Shown: piece by piece, positions 56,020 to 64,000 of the stretch
How positions within the stretch are numbered: the stretch's first letter is position 1
Layout: each line of letters starts with the position of its first letter
Source: Bacteroidetes bacterium 43-93
Lineage (GTDB): Bacteria > Bacteroidota > Bacteroidia > Chitinophagales > Chitinophagaceae
Direction: 5' to 3'
DNA: 64,000 bases
NCBI GenBank assembly: GCA_001897855.1
Contig: MKUO01000001.1
Span: forward strand, 620,001 to 684,000
The notes under the pieces: model-generated
Seen by the model: the letters and a program-made list of their open reading frames with translations, nothing else
Told to the model about the DNA's origin: nothing
Databases searched by the model: none
Program-made: the position numbers and the translations under genes

Positions 56020-59000
56020 ATGGCAATAAAGAAAGACAACCGCCCGAAAGCGGGGTTCAATAAAATAACTATCAGCCTTGCTTCTCCTGATACGATACTG
56101 GACCGTTCGTATGGTGAGGTGCTGAAGCCTGAAACTATTAACTATCGTACCTACAAGCCGGAACGTGATGGCTTGTTCTGCGAAAAAATATTCGGCCCTG
56201 TAAAGGATTACGAATGTTATTGCGGTAAGTATAAGCGTATCCGTTATAAAGGTATCGTCTGCGACCGTTGCGGTGTAGAAGTTACCGAAAAGAAAGTACG
56301 TCGTGAGCGTTTAGGCCACATCAAACTGGTAGTGCCTATCGTACATATATGGTACTTCAAAAGCTTGCCAAACAAGATCGGTTACCTGCTGGGTAGCAGC
56401 TCTAAAAAACTGGAAAGCATTGTTTACTACGAACGTTACGTGGTAGTGCAAGCCGGCGAAGCTGATGACCTGATACGTCAGAAACTGAACCTGAAAGATT
56501 CAGAAAATACATATCTGCAACTGCTGACAGAAGATGAGTACCTGGAAATACTGGATACCATCTCTAAAGAAAATCAATACCTGCCTGATGATGATCCGAA
56601 CAAGTTCATCGCCAAGATGGGTGCTGAGGCGGTACACTCTTTATTGAGCCGTATCGATTTAGATCAACTGTCTTACGACCTGCGTAATGCAGCTGCTAAC
56701 GAAACATCACAACAACGTAAGCAGGAAGCCCTGAAACGCCTGAGCGTAGTAGAAGCTTTCCGTGATGCGAATACAAGGGTAGAGAACAGGCTGGAGTGGA
56801 CAGTGATGCAATACATCCCTGTAATACCACCGGAACTGCGCCCGTTAGTACCACTGGATGGTGGCCGTTTTGCGTCATCTGACCTGAACGACCTGTACCG
56901 TCGTGTTATCATCCGTAACAACCGTCTGAAACGCCTGATAGAGATCAAGGCTCCGGAAGTGATCCTGCGTAACGAAAAACGTATGCTGCAGGAAGCTGTG
57001 GATTCCCTGTTCGATAACAGCCGTAAATCGAACGCGGTGAAGGCAGAAGGTGGCCGTGCGCTGAAATCCCTTTCTGATGTACTGAAAGGAAAGCAAGGTC
57101 GTTTCCGTCAGAACTTGTTGGGTAAACGTGTTGACTACTCAGGCCGTTCTGTTATCGTGGTAGGACCAGAAATGAAACTACACGAGTGCGGTTTGCCAAA
57201 AGATATGGCTGCTGAATTGTTCAAACCATTCATCATCCGTAAGCTTATAGAAAGGGGTATCGTAAAAACAGTGAAGAGCGCCAAGAAACTGGTAGAACGC
57301 AAAGAAGCTGTTGTTTGGGATATCCTCGAAAACGTACTGAAAGGACACCCTGTAATGCTAAACCGTGCCCCAACACTGCACAGGTTATCTATACAGGCCT
57401 TCCAGCCAAAACTGATTGAAGGTAAAGCGATACAACTGCACCCGCTGGTATGTTCTGCGTTCAACGCCGACTTTGACGGTGACCAGATGGCGGTACACGT
57501 GCCGTTGAGCGCTGCTGCTATATTGGAAGCACAGATATTGATGCTGGCTTCTCACAACATCCTGAACCCGCAAAACGGTACACCAATTACCCTTCCTTCG
57601 CAGGACATGGTACTTGGCCTGTATTATATCAGTAAGGGTAAAAAGAACCTGCCTAACGATCCTGTAAAAGGAGAAGGCATGGCATTCTACAGTCCTGAAG
57701 AAGTGATCATTGCATATAACGAAGCAAGGGTAGACCTGCATGCATGGATCAAAGTAAAAGTAGATGTACTGACCAAAGAAGGCGGGCTGGAGAAGAAACT
57801 GATAGAAACTACGGTAGGCCGTGTGCTCTTCAACCAGTTTGTACCTAAGGAAAGCGGCTTTGTAAACGCGCTGCTTACCAAAAAATCTCTGCGTGAGATC
57901 ATCGGTGACATCCTGAAAAATGCCGGTATTCCTAAGACCGTCCAGTTCCTTGATGATATCAAGACACTTGGTTTCCGTACGGCGTTCCGTGGTGGACTGT
58001 CGTTCAACATTAATGACCTTACTGTTCCTGATGTTAAAGAAGAGCTGATCGTTTCTGCACAGGCAGAAGTGGACGAGGTATGGGAAAACTATAACATGGG
58101 TCTTATTACCAATAACGAACGTTATAACCAGATCATCGATATCTGGTCTCGTGTTGATACCCGTGTTACAGAAACACTGATCCGCGAAATGGCGAGTGAT
58201 AAACAAGGGTTCAACTCTGTTTACATGATGCTTGATTCCGGTGCGCGTGGTTCTAAACAACAGGTTAAGCAGCTGGCCGGTTTAAGGGGTCTGATGGCTA
58301 AACCTCGTCGTAGTGGTTCTACAGGTTCTGAGATCATTGAAAACCCGATCCTGTCTAACTTTAAAACAGGGCTTTCGGTATTAGAATACTTCATCTCTAC
58401 GCACGGTGCGCGTAAAGGTCTTGCGGATACCGCCCTTAAAACAGCGGATGCCGGTTACCTGACACGCCGTCTTGTAGACGTTGCCCAGGACGTTGTTATC
58501 AACGAAGAAGACTGCGGTACACTGCGTGGTATTGCAACGTCTGCCCTGAAGGACAACGAGGAGATCGTAGAACCATTGTATGATCGTATCCTGGGCCGTA
58601 CATCATTGCATGATGTGTACGATCCTATTACGGATGAGCTGATCGTATCTGCGGGTGAAGAAATTACACAAGATGTTGCCAAGCATATAGAAGATAGTGC
58701 TATAGATACTGTTGAAATACGTTCTGTACTTACCTGCGAAAGCCGCCGTGGTGTGTGTGCTAAGTGCTATGGTAAAAACCTGGCTACAGGTTACATGGCG
58801 CAAAGAGGTGATGCTGTAGGTATCATCGCTGCACAGTCTATCGGTGAGCCGGGTACACAGCTTACCCTGCGTACCTTCCACGTGGGTGGTGTGGCCGGTT
58901 CTTCAGCTATCGAATCTCAATTGGTAGCTAAGTTCGATGGTACAGTACAATTTGACGGTCTGCGTACTACAAACTATGTAGATACAGAAGGCGAAAATGT

Positions 59001-60342
59001 AACAGTGGTTATAGGCCGTACCGGTGAAATGCGTATCGTTGACGTTGCTAACGATCGCCTGTTGATCACCAACAACATACCTTACGGTTCTCTGCTGAAA
59101 GTGAAGAACGGGCAGAAAGTGAAGAAAGGAGATGTGATCTGTACATGGGATCCGTTCAACGCCGTTATCGTATCAGAAGTAAGCGGTAAAGTAAAATTCG
59201 ATTCAGTAATAGAAGGTATCACTTATCGTGAAGAGGCTGATGAACAAACAGGCCACCGCGAAAAAGTGGTTATCGAAACCAAGGATAAAACTAAGATCCC
59301 ATCTATCATTGTAGAAGGTAAAGAAGAAAAATCTTACAACCTTCCGGTTGGCTCTCACATCATCGTGAGCGTTGGCGATACAGTAAACAATGGCCAGGTA
59401 CTGGTAAAAATACCACGTATCATGGGTCGTAGCCGAGACATCACGGGTGGTCTGCCACGCGTAACAGAATTGTTCGAGGCACGTAACCCAAGTAACCCGG
59501 CCGTAGTTGCAGAAATAGATGGTGTGGTAACATTTGGTAACGTAAAACGTGGTAACCGTGAGATCATCGTTGAATCTCGTGAAGGTCTGGTGAAGAAGTA
59601 CCTGGTACCTCTTACCCGCCACATCATGGTTCAGGATGGTGACTTCGTAAAAGCAGGTACGCCACTATCTGATGGTGCTACAACTCCAAGTGATATCCTG
59701 GCTATTAAAGGGCCTTTCGCAGTACAGGAATACCTGGTAAACGAAATACAGGAAGTATATCGCTTACAGGGTGTGAAGATCAACGATAAACACATTGAGG
59801 TGATCGTTCGCCAGATGATGCGTAAAGTAACCATCATTGATCCGGGAGATACTAAGTTCCTTGAAGATGATACAGTTGATAAATTCGACTTCCAGGTTGA
59901 AAACGACTGGATCTTCGATAAGAAAGTAGTTACTGAAGCAGGCGATTCTGATAAACTGCATGCCGGACAGATAGCTACCCTGCGCGAGATTCGCGAAGAG
60001 AACAGCTTGCTGCGCCGCTCAGATAAGAAGGTGATAGAATACCGCGATGCTAACCCTGCTACATCGGCTCCGCTGTTGTTGGGTATCACCAAAGCATCAC
60101 TGGGTACACAAAGCTGGATATCTGCAGCATCGTTCCAGGAAACAACCAAAGTGCTTTCTCAGGCCGCTATCAACGGTAAGAGCGATTCACTGATGGGTCT
60201 GAAAGAAAACGTTATTACAGGTAACCTGATACCAGCAGGTACCGGTATGCGCGAATTCGATGACCTGGTAGTTGGTTCTAAAGAGGAATTTGAACTGCTG
60301 ATGGCTAACCGTGATGTACTGCAGTTTGACGAAGAAGAATAG
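56020..60342 (+). CDS. rpoC: DNA-directed RNA polymerase subunit beta'
   Basis: 1440 residues. Zinc site [20 protein letters not shown], active-site [12 protein letters not shown], bridge-helix region and the second zinc site ([13 protein letters not shown]) are all present. Second gene of the rpoBC unit. Confidence 0.99.
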   Translation: MAIKKDNRPKAGFNKITISLASPDTILDRSYGEVLKPETINYRTYKPERDGLFCEKIFGPVKDYECYCGKYKRIRYKGIVCDRCGVEVTEKKVRRERLGHIKLVVPIVHIWYFKSLPNKIGYLLGSSSKKLESIVYYERYVVVQAGEADDLIRQKLNLKDSENTYLQLLTEDEYLEILDTISKENQYLPDDDPNKFIAKMGAEAVHSLLSRIDLDQLSYDLRNAAANETSQQRKQEALKRLSVVEAFRDANTRVENRLEWTVMQYIPVIPPELRPLVPLDGGRFASSDLNDLYRRVIIRNNRLKRLIEIKAPEVILRNEKRMLQEAVDSLFDNSRKSNAVKAEGGRALKSLSDVLKGKQGRFRQNLLGKRVDYSGRSVIVVGPEMKLHECGLPKDMAAELFKPFIIRKLIERGIVKTVKSAKKLVERKEAVVWDILENVLKGHPVMLNRAPTLHRLSIQAFQPKLIEGKAIQLHPLVCSAFNADFDGDQMAVHVPLSAAAILEAQILMLASHNILNPQNGTPITLPSQDMVLGLYYISKGKKNLPNDPVKGEGMAFYSPEEVIIAYNEARVDLHAWIKVKVDVLTKEGGLEKKLIETTVGRVLFNQFVPKESGFVNALLTKKSLREIIGDILKNAGIPKTVQFLDDIKTLGFRTAFRGGLSFNINDLTVPDVKEELIVSAQAEVDEVWENYNMGLITNNERYNQIIDIWSRVDTRVTETLIREMASDKQGFNSVYMMLDSGARGSKQQVKQLAGLRGLMAKPRRSGSTGSEIIENPILSNFKTGLSVLEYFISTHGARKGLADTALKTADAGYLTRRLVDVAQDVVINEEDCGTLRGIATSALKDNEEIVEPLYDRILGRTSLHDVYDPITDELIVSAGEEITQDVAKHIEDSAIDTVEIRSVLTCESRRGVCAKCYGKNLATGYMAQRGDAVGIIAAQSIGEPGTQLTLRTFHVGGVAGSSAIESQLVAKFDGTVQFDGLRTTNYVDTEGENVTVVIGRTGEMRIVDVANDRLLITNNIPYGSLLKVKNGQKVKKGDVICTWDPFNAVIVSEVSGKVKFDSVIEGITYREEADEQTGHREKVVIETKDKTKIPSIIVEGKEEKSYNLPVGSHIIVSVGDTVNNGQVLVKIPRIMGRSRDITGGLPRVTELFEARNPSNPAVVAEIDGVVTFGNVKRGNREIIVESREGLVKKYLVPLTRHIMVQDGDFVKAGTPLSDGATTPSDILAIKGPFAVQEYLVNEIQEVYRLQGVKINDKHIEVIVRQMMRKVTIIDPGDTKFLEDDTVDKFDFQVENDWIFDKKVVTEAGDSDKLHAGQIATLREIREENSLLRRSDKKVIEYRDANPATSAPLLLGITKASLGTQSWISAASFQETTKVLSQAAINGKSDSLMGLKENVITGNLIPAGTGMREFDDLVVGSKEEFELLMANRDVLQFDEEE

Positions 60343-60366
60343 TCTTAAGACATATTCGACATAACG

Positions 60367-60397
60367 AAAGCCCCTCGATAGAGGGGCTTTTAGTTTT
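60367..60397 (+). terminator. Terminator after rpoC
   Basis: AAAGCCCCTC / GAGGGGCTTT stem with a 4-base loop and a T-rich tail; ends the rpoBC transcript. Confidence 0.85.
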
Positions 60398-60869
60398 TAT
60401 AAAACCGTCTGCTGGGGATGTAATTTGAGTGCGATGGTGGTTCAATGTATACCTCACCATTGCATTTAAAAGTAAAGAACTCTTCATCAAATGGTCTGCG
60501 ATAACTGCATCCTGAAGTAATAGCATCATAGTTTTGGTCTGTGAATATTCCTTTCAAATGAATACCCCATGTTGATGGTGTCCACAATCCCTTTGCATGT
60601 AGCTTGTAGGTAGTGGCACCACAATCATCGGCTGTATCGTTGATGCAATAGACCTCCATTTTGAATGAGTCTTTATAAAAAACGAATTGATAGGTGGAGT
60701 ATCCCCTTGCATATGTAGGCAATGCGCCATAGCCATATTGCGTCCATTTGCCATAAAGATCGTCCTTGGTAAATTGTAGCTGCTCACATTCCAACTCTTG
60801 TTTTTTCTTTTTGCATGCCATAAAAGTCATGCATAACAATAATAAAATAATAATAGGTGGTTTTTGCAT
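60390..60869 (-). CDS. Lipoprotein of unknown function
   Basis: 159 residues: signal peptide with lipobox FMAC, a run of Lys, then a small beta-rich domain (LYGKWTQYGYGALPTYARGYSTYQFVFYKD) with paired Cys. Resembles lipocalin-like small lipoproteins but is not assigned. Its 3' end overlaps the rpoC terminator. Confidence 0.7.
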   Translation of the reverse strand: MQKPPIIILLLLCMTFMACKKKKQELECEQLQFTKDDLYGKWTQYGYGALPTYARGYSTYQFVFYKDSFKMEVYCINDTADDCGATTYKLHAKGLWTPSTWGIHLKGIFTDQNYDAITSGCSYRRPFDEEFFTFKCNGEVYIEPPSHSNYIPSRRFYKN

Positions 60870-60923
60870 TTTAAGGCTTTATCCTATAACTATTTCCTAC
60901 CAATGGATATTGTCATCAGGAAT

Positions 60924-60955
60924 AAAAAAACTCCCGCAGTATCTACGGGAGCTTC
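60924..60955 (-). terminator. Terminator after the outer-membrane protein gene
   Basis: CTCCCG / CGGGAG stem with T-run on the minus strand, about 20 bases past the stop at 60976. Confidence 0.7.
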
Positions 60956-60975
60956 AAAAATATAAAGTGATATTA

Positions 60976-61818
60976 TTAGAACCTGTAACCAAGTTTAAAG
61001 CCAAACTGCGCCAGGAAACGTTCGTCGTCGTTAAAGCTATTAAGTTGGTTGATATAAGACACGCCCAGGCCTAATTCTAATCCAAGGTAAAGATGCGGAG
61101 TGGGGTTGATATTAAGGCTGTTGTTTACCATTACACCTAGCGTGAAGCGATCATTTTGTTCATGTACCCATTGGCCATTATAATAATTGTTATAATAAGG
61201 GTAATTATTATAATAGTAGAACACATCCTGAGATTCGCGGGCAAAGCCTGCAACTATATTAGGGCCGATGCCGTAACGAACTTTACCTCTGCAACCTGTA
61301 GGATAAAATTTAAGGCCAGGCATAAAATAGAAGGTATTGTTATGATAATCATTGTTATTGTAGTAAGGGCCGTTATTGTCATTGATAAAAGACCATGACA
61401 TAGGCATGTAGAAGCTCACATAACCTCTTCTGTCCAGCACTCTTTCATAGCTCAGTCCTATACCTACACCGGCATCAGTAACCTGTAGCGGAGCCAGGGC
61501 AATAATATTATTGCCGTAGTGTACCTTAGGCCTCTTTCTTTCTGTCTCTTCTTCATCATGATGCATCATCCTGCGGCGGTCATCTACGTATTCTTCAGTA
61601 CCGTTTTGGTATTCGATCCTGTCTATATAGCCTTTTTCAATTACATAACTAGGTCCGTCGGGGTTATCGGCTTTTTTGTAGGAAATGGTTTTAGTTCCAA
61701 CTTCTATTATTTTACCTTCTATAACATCGCCACTGCGTTTATAGATTTTGTCTTGTGCAGAAGCGGTACTGCATATAGCAGCGGCAAGGGATGCCAAAAG
61801 AATTGATTTAATATTCAT
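60976..61818 (-). CDS. Outer-membrane beta-barrel protein
   Basis: 280 residues: signal peptide (to ASAQ), a small SH3-like domain (KIYKRSGDVIEGKIIEVGTK ... IDRIEYQNG), an acidic/basic linker with HHDEEE, then a barrel of about eight strands with very Tyr/Asn-rich loops (YYNNNDYHNN, YYYNNYPYYNNYYN), ending FGFKLGYRF. Function unknown. Confidence 0.8.
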   Translation of the reverse strand: MNIKSILLASLAAAICSTASAQDKIYKRSGDVIEGKIIEVGTKTISYKKADNPDGPSYVIEKGYIDRIEYQNGTEEYVDDRRRMMHHDEEETERKRPKVHYGNNIIALAPLQVTDAGVGIGLSYERVLDRRGYVSFYMPMSWSFINDNNGPYYNNNDYHNNTFYFMPGLKFYPTGCRGKVRYGIGPNIVAGFARESQDVFYYYNNYPYYNNYYNGQWVHEQNDRFTLGVMVNNSLNINPTPHLYLGLELGLGVSYINQLNSFNDDERFLAQFGFKLGYRF

Positions 61819-61888
61819 AGGTTATATTGATTTCGTTAGTTACAGCACAGATTGTGCCACAATTGTTTATGAAAATAACAATAATATT

Positions 61889-63061
61889 TTATTTATAAGA
61901 GAAAGTACCATACGGGCTTTCTATAACTACTTCTTTCTGCTCCGCATTTTCTACAAATCCGGATATCTGTGCATCTATATTAAAGCTTTTAGATATCTCA
62001 ACAATGCTCTGTGCCGTTTCTTTGTCCGTAAATATCTCCAGTCTCTGGCCCATATTAAATACCTGGTACATTTCTTTCCAATCCGTTTTTGCAGATTGCT
62101 GTATCATGGTAAATAACGGAGGAACCGGTAATAAATTGTTTTTCACCACCCTTAACGCTGCTGGTAAATAATGCAAACATTTACTTTGTCCGCCGCCGCT
62201 GCAGTGTATAATGCCATGTATCTTATCAAAATGCTGCTGTAGCACTTTTAATACAACAGGTGCATATGTACGGGTAGGGGACAAGATCATCTTGCCTACA
62301 TTCAATGGTGTGTCAGTTGCATCGGTTAAGCCATAGCTTCCATTATACACTACGTCATCCGGCAGGTTAGGGTCTACGCTTTCGGGGTATTTGCGTGCGT
62401 ATTCTTTTTTTAGCAGTTCGTGGCGTGCGCTGGTAAGCCCGTTGCTGCCCATACCGCTGTTATATTCGTCTTCGTAGGTGGCTTGTCCGTAGCTGGCAAG
62501 AGAAACCAATACATCACCGGCTTTCATTTTTTCGGTTGTCACCAGTTTATCCCTTCTCATGCGGCAGGCCATTGTACCGTCTACAATAACGGTGCGTACT
62601 ACATCGCCCACATCTGCGGTTTCGCCGCCAAGAAAATGCACGTCAATATCATATTGTTTCAGCCTGTCGAAGTAGGCCTGGCTGCCATTGATAAGGGAAG
62701 CGATCACATCGCCCGGTATCAGGTGCTTATTGCGGCCTATGGTAGACGAGTAGGTAAACGGCCCTGTTGCACCAACGCATAGCAGGTCGTCTATATTCAT
62801 TACTATCGAATCTATGGCAATGCCTTCCCATACACTCATATCGCCGGTTTCCTTCCAGTACATGTAGGCAAGTATAGATTTAGTGCCGGCTCCATCAGCA
62901 TGCATCAGGTTGCAATAAGCGTCGTCACCACCCAGGTAGTCGGGATATATTTTACAAAATGCATTTGGGTAAAGCCCCTTATCTAACCTGGCTACTGCGC
63001 GGTGTACATCTTCTTTCTGTGCTGATACACCTCTCTGGTTATACCTGTTATTATCTGACAT
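61889..63061 (-). CDS. purM: AIR synthase (phosphoribosylformylglycinamidine cyclo-ligase)
   Basis: 390 residues of the PurM/ThiL fold: DGAGTKSILAYMY (the GT-K motif), AIDSIVMNIDDLLCVGATG, GGETADVGDVV, and the C-terminal domain with HCSGGGQSKCLHYLP (usually H-T-GGG). It is the long Bacteroidota form. Makes aminoimidazole ribotide in purine synthesis. Confidence 0.9.
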   Translation of the reverse strand: MSDNNRYNQRGVSAQKEDVHRAVARLDKGLYPNAFCKIYPDYLGGDDAYCNLMHADGAGTKSILAYMYWKETGDMSVWEGIAIDSIVMNIDDLLCVGATGPFTYSSTIGRNKHLIPGDVIASLINGSQAYFDRLKQYDIDVHFLGGETADVGDVVRTVIVDGTMACRMRRDKLVTTEKMKAGDVLVSLASYGQATYEDEYNSGMGSNGLTSARHELLKKEYARKYPESVDPNLPDDVVYNGSYGLTDATDTPLNVGKMILSPTRTYAPVVLKVLQQHFDKIHGIIHCSGGGQSKCLHYLPAALRVVKNNLLPVPPLFTMIQQSAKTDWKEMYQVFNMGQRLEIFTDKETAQSIVEISKSFNIDAQISGFVENAEQKEVVIESPYGTFSYK

Positions 63062-63127
63062 ATGTATATAGAAAGCGCAAAGATAAACTTTATGGCGCCA
63101 GTACTAAAGCATATTTGTACAAAATGC

Positions 63128-64000
63128 CTACCTCAATAGCACAAAATCACCTTTCATTTCGTACGTATCTCCATCATCGCATATGTATTTTATGTAATAA
63201 AAATACGTGTCGGGCGGTTGTGGCGTATGCTTGTATTTGCCATCCCAGCCATCATCGTTACTGGTAGTGGAATATACTATTTGTCCGTACCTGTTGGTAA
63301 TAATGAATGTGTGGATGCGATGATTATCTATGGCTACAGGATGGTATAGATCATTTACGCCATCTTTATTGGGGCTGAAGGCACTCGGCATAAATATCTT
63401 ACAACACAGTCCTGCCGTTACATGAAGGCTATCCATGGTAGAACAGCCCCAGCGGTTGGTTACTTCTAAATGCACGGTTGTGTCTTTTTCCGCCTTCATT
63501 TTTACTTCATAATAGTTATTGTTTAAGAAGTATTCAGGTGGTGACCAGCCATATGTATAATCCCTCCCTTCTGTAGTATTCAATACCACTTCATCGCCAA
63601 AACATATTCGTTTCGATGGGTCAGACAGACTAATATGTGCCGGTGGATCGTCGTTGATATAAATGATCTGTGTATCCGGTGGCGGGCTGCAGCCATTGTC
63701 TGATCTGACAGTCAATATCACGAATTTTTGCCCGCTGGTAGGCCAGGTCAATTTGTATTCAGGTTTATACACAGTATCGCCGATAGTCTGCTCCGTAATA
63801 TTCCAATGATAAGAACCGGGCAATGTTGGCTTGGGCGCTAATATTTGTTCTCTGTCAATACAACCGCTTTGCGGCAGATCAAATGCAGCAACAGCAGTTT
63901 CCTTCACGAAGATATTTGTGGTATCATATTCGTTGCAGATCAGGGAATTGTCTGCCATAATAGTTACCGATTTCATGCCGGGAGTATTCCAGGCTATGGT
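63128..64000 (-). CDS. Gliding motility-associated (CHU_C) surface protein, 5' end cut by window
   Basis: The frame is open to the right window edge, so only the C-terminal part is seen. It has PKD/Ig-like stretches (SDPSKRICFGDEVVLN, PDTQIIYINDD) and the type B sorting domain: KIFMPSAFSPNKDGVNDLYHPVA, FIITNRYGQIVYST and WDGKYKHTPQPPDTYFYYIKY. Exported by T9SS and probably part of the SprB-like adhesin family. Confidence 0.88.
   Translation of the reverse strand, partial: TIAWNTPGMKSVTIMADNSLICNEYDTTNIFVKETAVAAFDLPQSGCIDREQILAPKPTLPGSYHWNITEQTIGDTVYKPEYKLTWPTSGQKFVILTVRSDNGCSPPPDTQIIYINDDPPAHISLSDPSKRICFGDEVVLNTTEGRDYTYGWSPPEYFLNNNYYEVKMKAEKDTTVHLEVTNRWGCSTMDSLHVTAGLCCKIFMPSAFSPNKDGVNDLYHPVAIDNHRIHTFIITNRYGQIVYSTTSNDDGWDGKYKHTPQPPDTYFYYIKYICDDGDTYEMKGDFVLLR

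Noticed and set aside
57385-58260. Minus-strand reading frame (291 codons) opposite rpoC
   Set aside because: Shadow of rpoC, with a composition unlike any folded protein (Phe/Tyr/His rich).
1-64000. CRISPR array, insertion sequence, rRNA operon or replication origin
   Set aside because: No regularly spaced repeats, transposase, rRNA or DnaA-box cluster was found on reading through.

Overview
The window is chromosomal DNA from a member of the Bacteroidota, most likely near the Chitinophagaceae. Pointers are the TAnnTTTG-type -7 promoter boxes, gliding lipoprotein GldD, several secreted proteins with type IX secretion (T9SS) C-terminal sorting domains, a CHU_C-type gliding-associated protein at the right edge, an S46 dipeptidyl-peptidase, and DUF2061-CysC and MauE-thioredoxin fusions. 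The genus cannot be fixed from this sequence alone. TTG starts are common (gpsA, an ABC ATPase, one HprK-like kinase, the O-antigen-ligase-like gene).

Bases 1-11743 hold the most remarkable content: a complete lasso-peptide gene cluster that is also equipped for sulfation and phosphorylation. Two 51-residue precursors (5950-6105 and 6192-6347) share a leader with a WxxP element and a Thr-Lys end, and 15-residue cores that start with Gly and carry Glu at position 9. They are followed by an asparagine-synthetase-like cyclase, a PqqD-like leader-binding protein, two HPr-kinase-like kinases and a PAPS-dependent sulfotransferase. The transglutaminase-like leader peptidase (B2) lies at the far end on the opposite strand beside tRNA-Arg. 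Divergent from the precursors are cysD, cysN and an ABC exporter. Convergent with the exporter are a nucleotidyltransferase (cut by the left edge) and an APS kinase. CysDN plus CysC make PAPS, and no sulfite-producing reductase is present, so the sulfate donor is probably made for the sulfotransferase. The predicted product is a pair of nine-residue-ring lasso peptides with sulfate and phosphate (perhaps sugar-phosphate) decorations.

Bases 11.9-32 kb are mostly housekeeping and signalling: a TPR histidine kinase, gldD, a DUF3467 protein, guaA, a periplasmic-binding-like protein, a WecA-like transferase, a UDP-GlcNAc 2-epimerase homologue with altered catalytic residues, meaB, a T9SS protein, a LytTR regulator divergent from a second TPR histidine kinase with its NarL-type regulator, an O-antigen-ligase-like protein, and an operon of coaX, an outer-membrane protein and lptC. 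Bases 32.5-39.8 kb hold an S46 peptidase, a Nudix hydrolase, gpsA, an RND/ABC efflux adaptor and metG. Bases 40-51.8 kb hold surface proteins with sorting domains, surE, an ABC-2 transporter, an SDR, a MauE-thioredoxin fusion, two tandem small Cys-rich lipoproteins and a GH16 protein with an altered catalytic motif.

Bases 52-60.4 kb are rpoB-rpoC, not preceded by rplKAJL. They have their own perfect promoter and a long leader with a terminator-like hairpin. The window closes with a lipoprotein, an outer-membrane protein, purM and a truncated gliding-associated surface protein. No CRISPR array, insertion sequence, rRNA or replication origin was seen.
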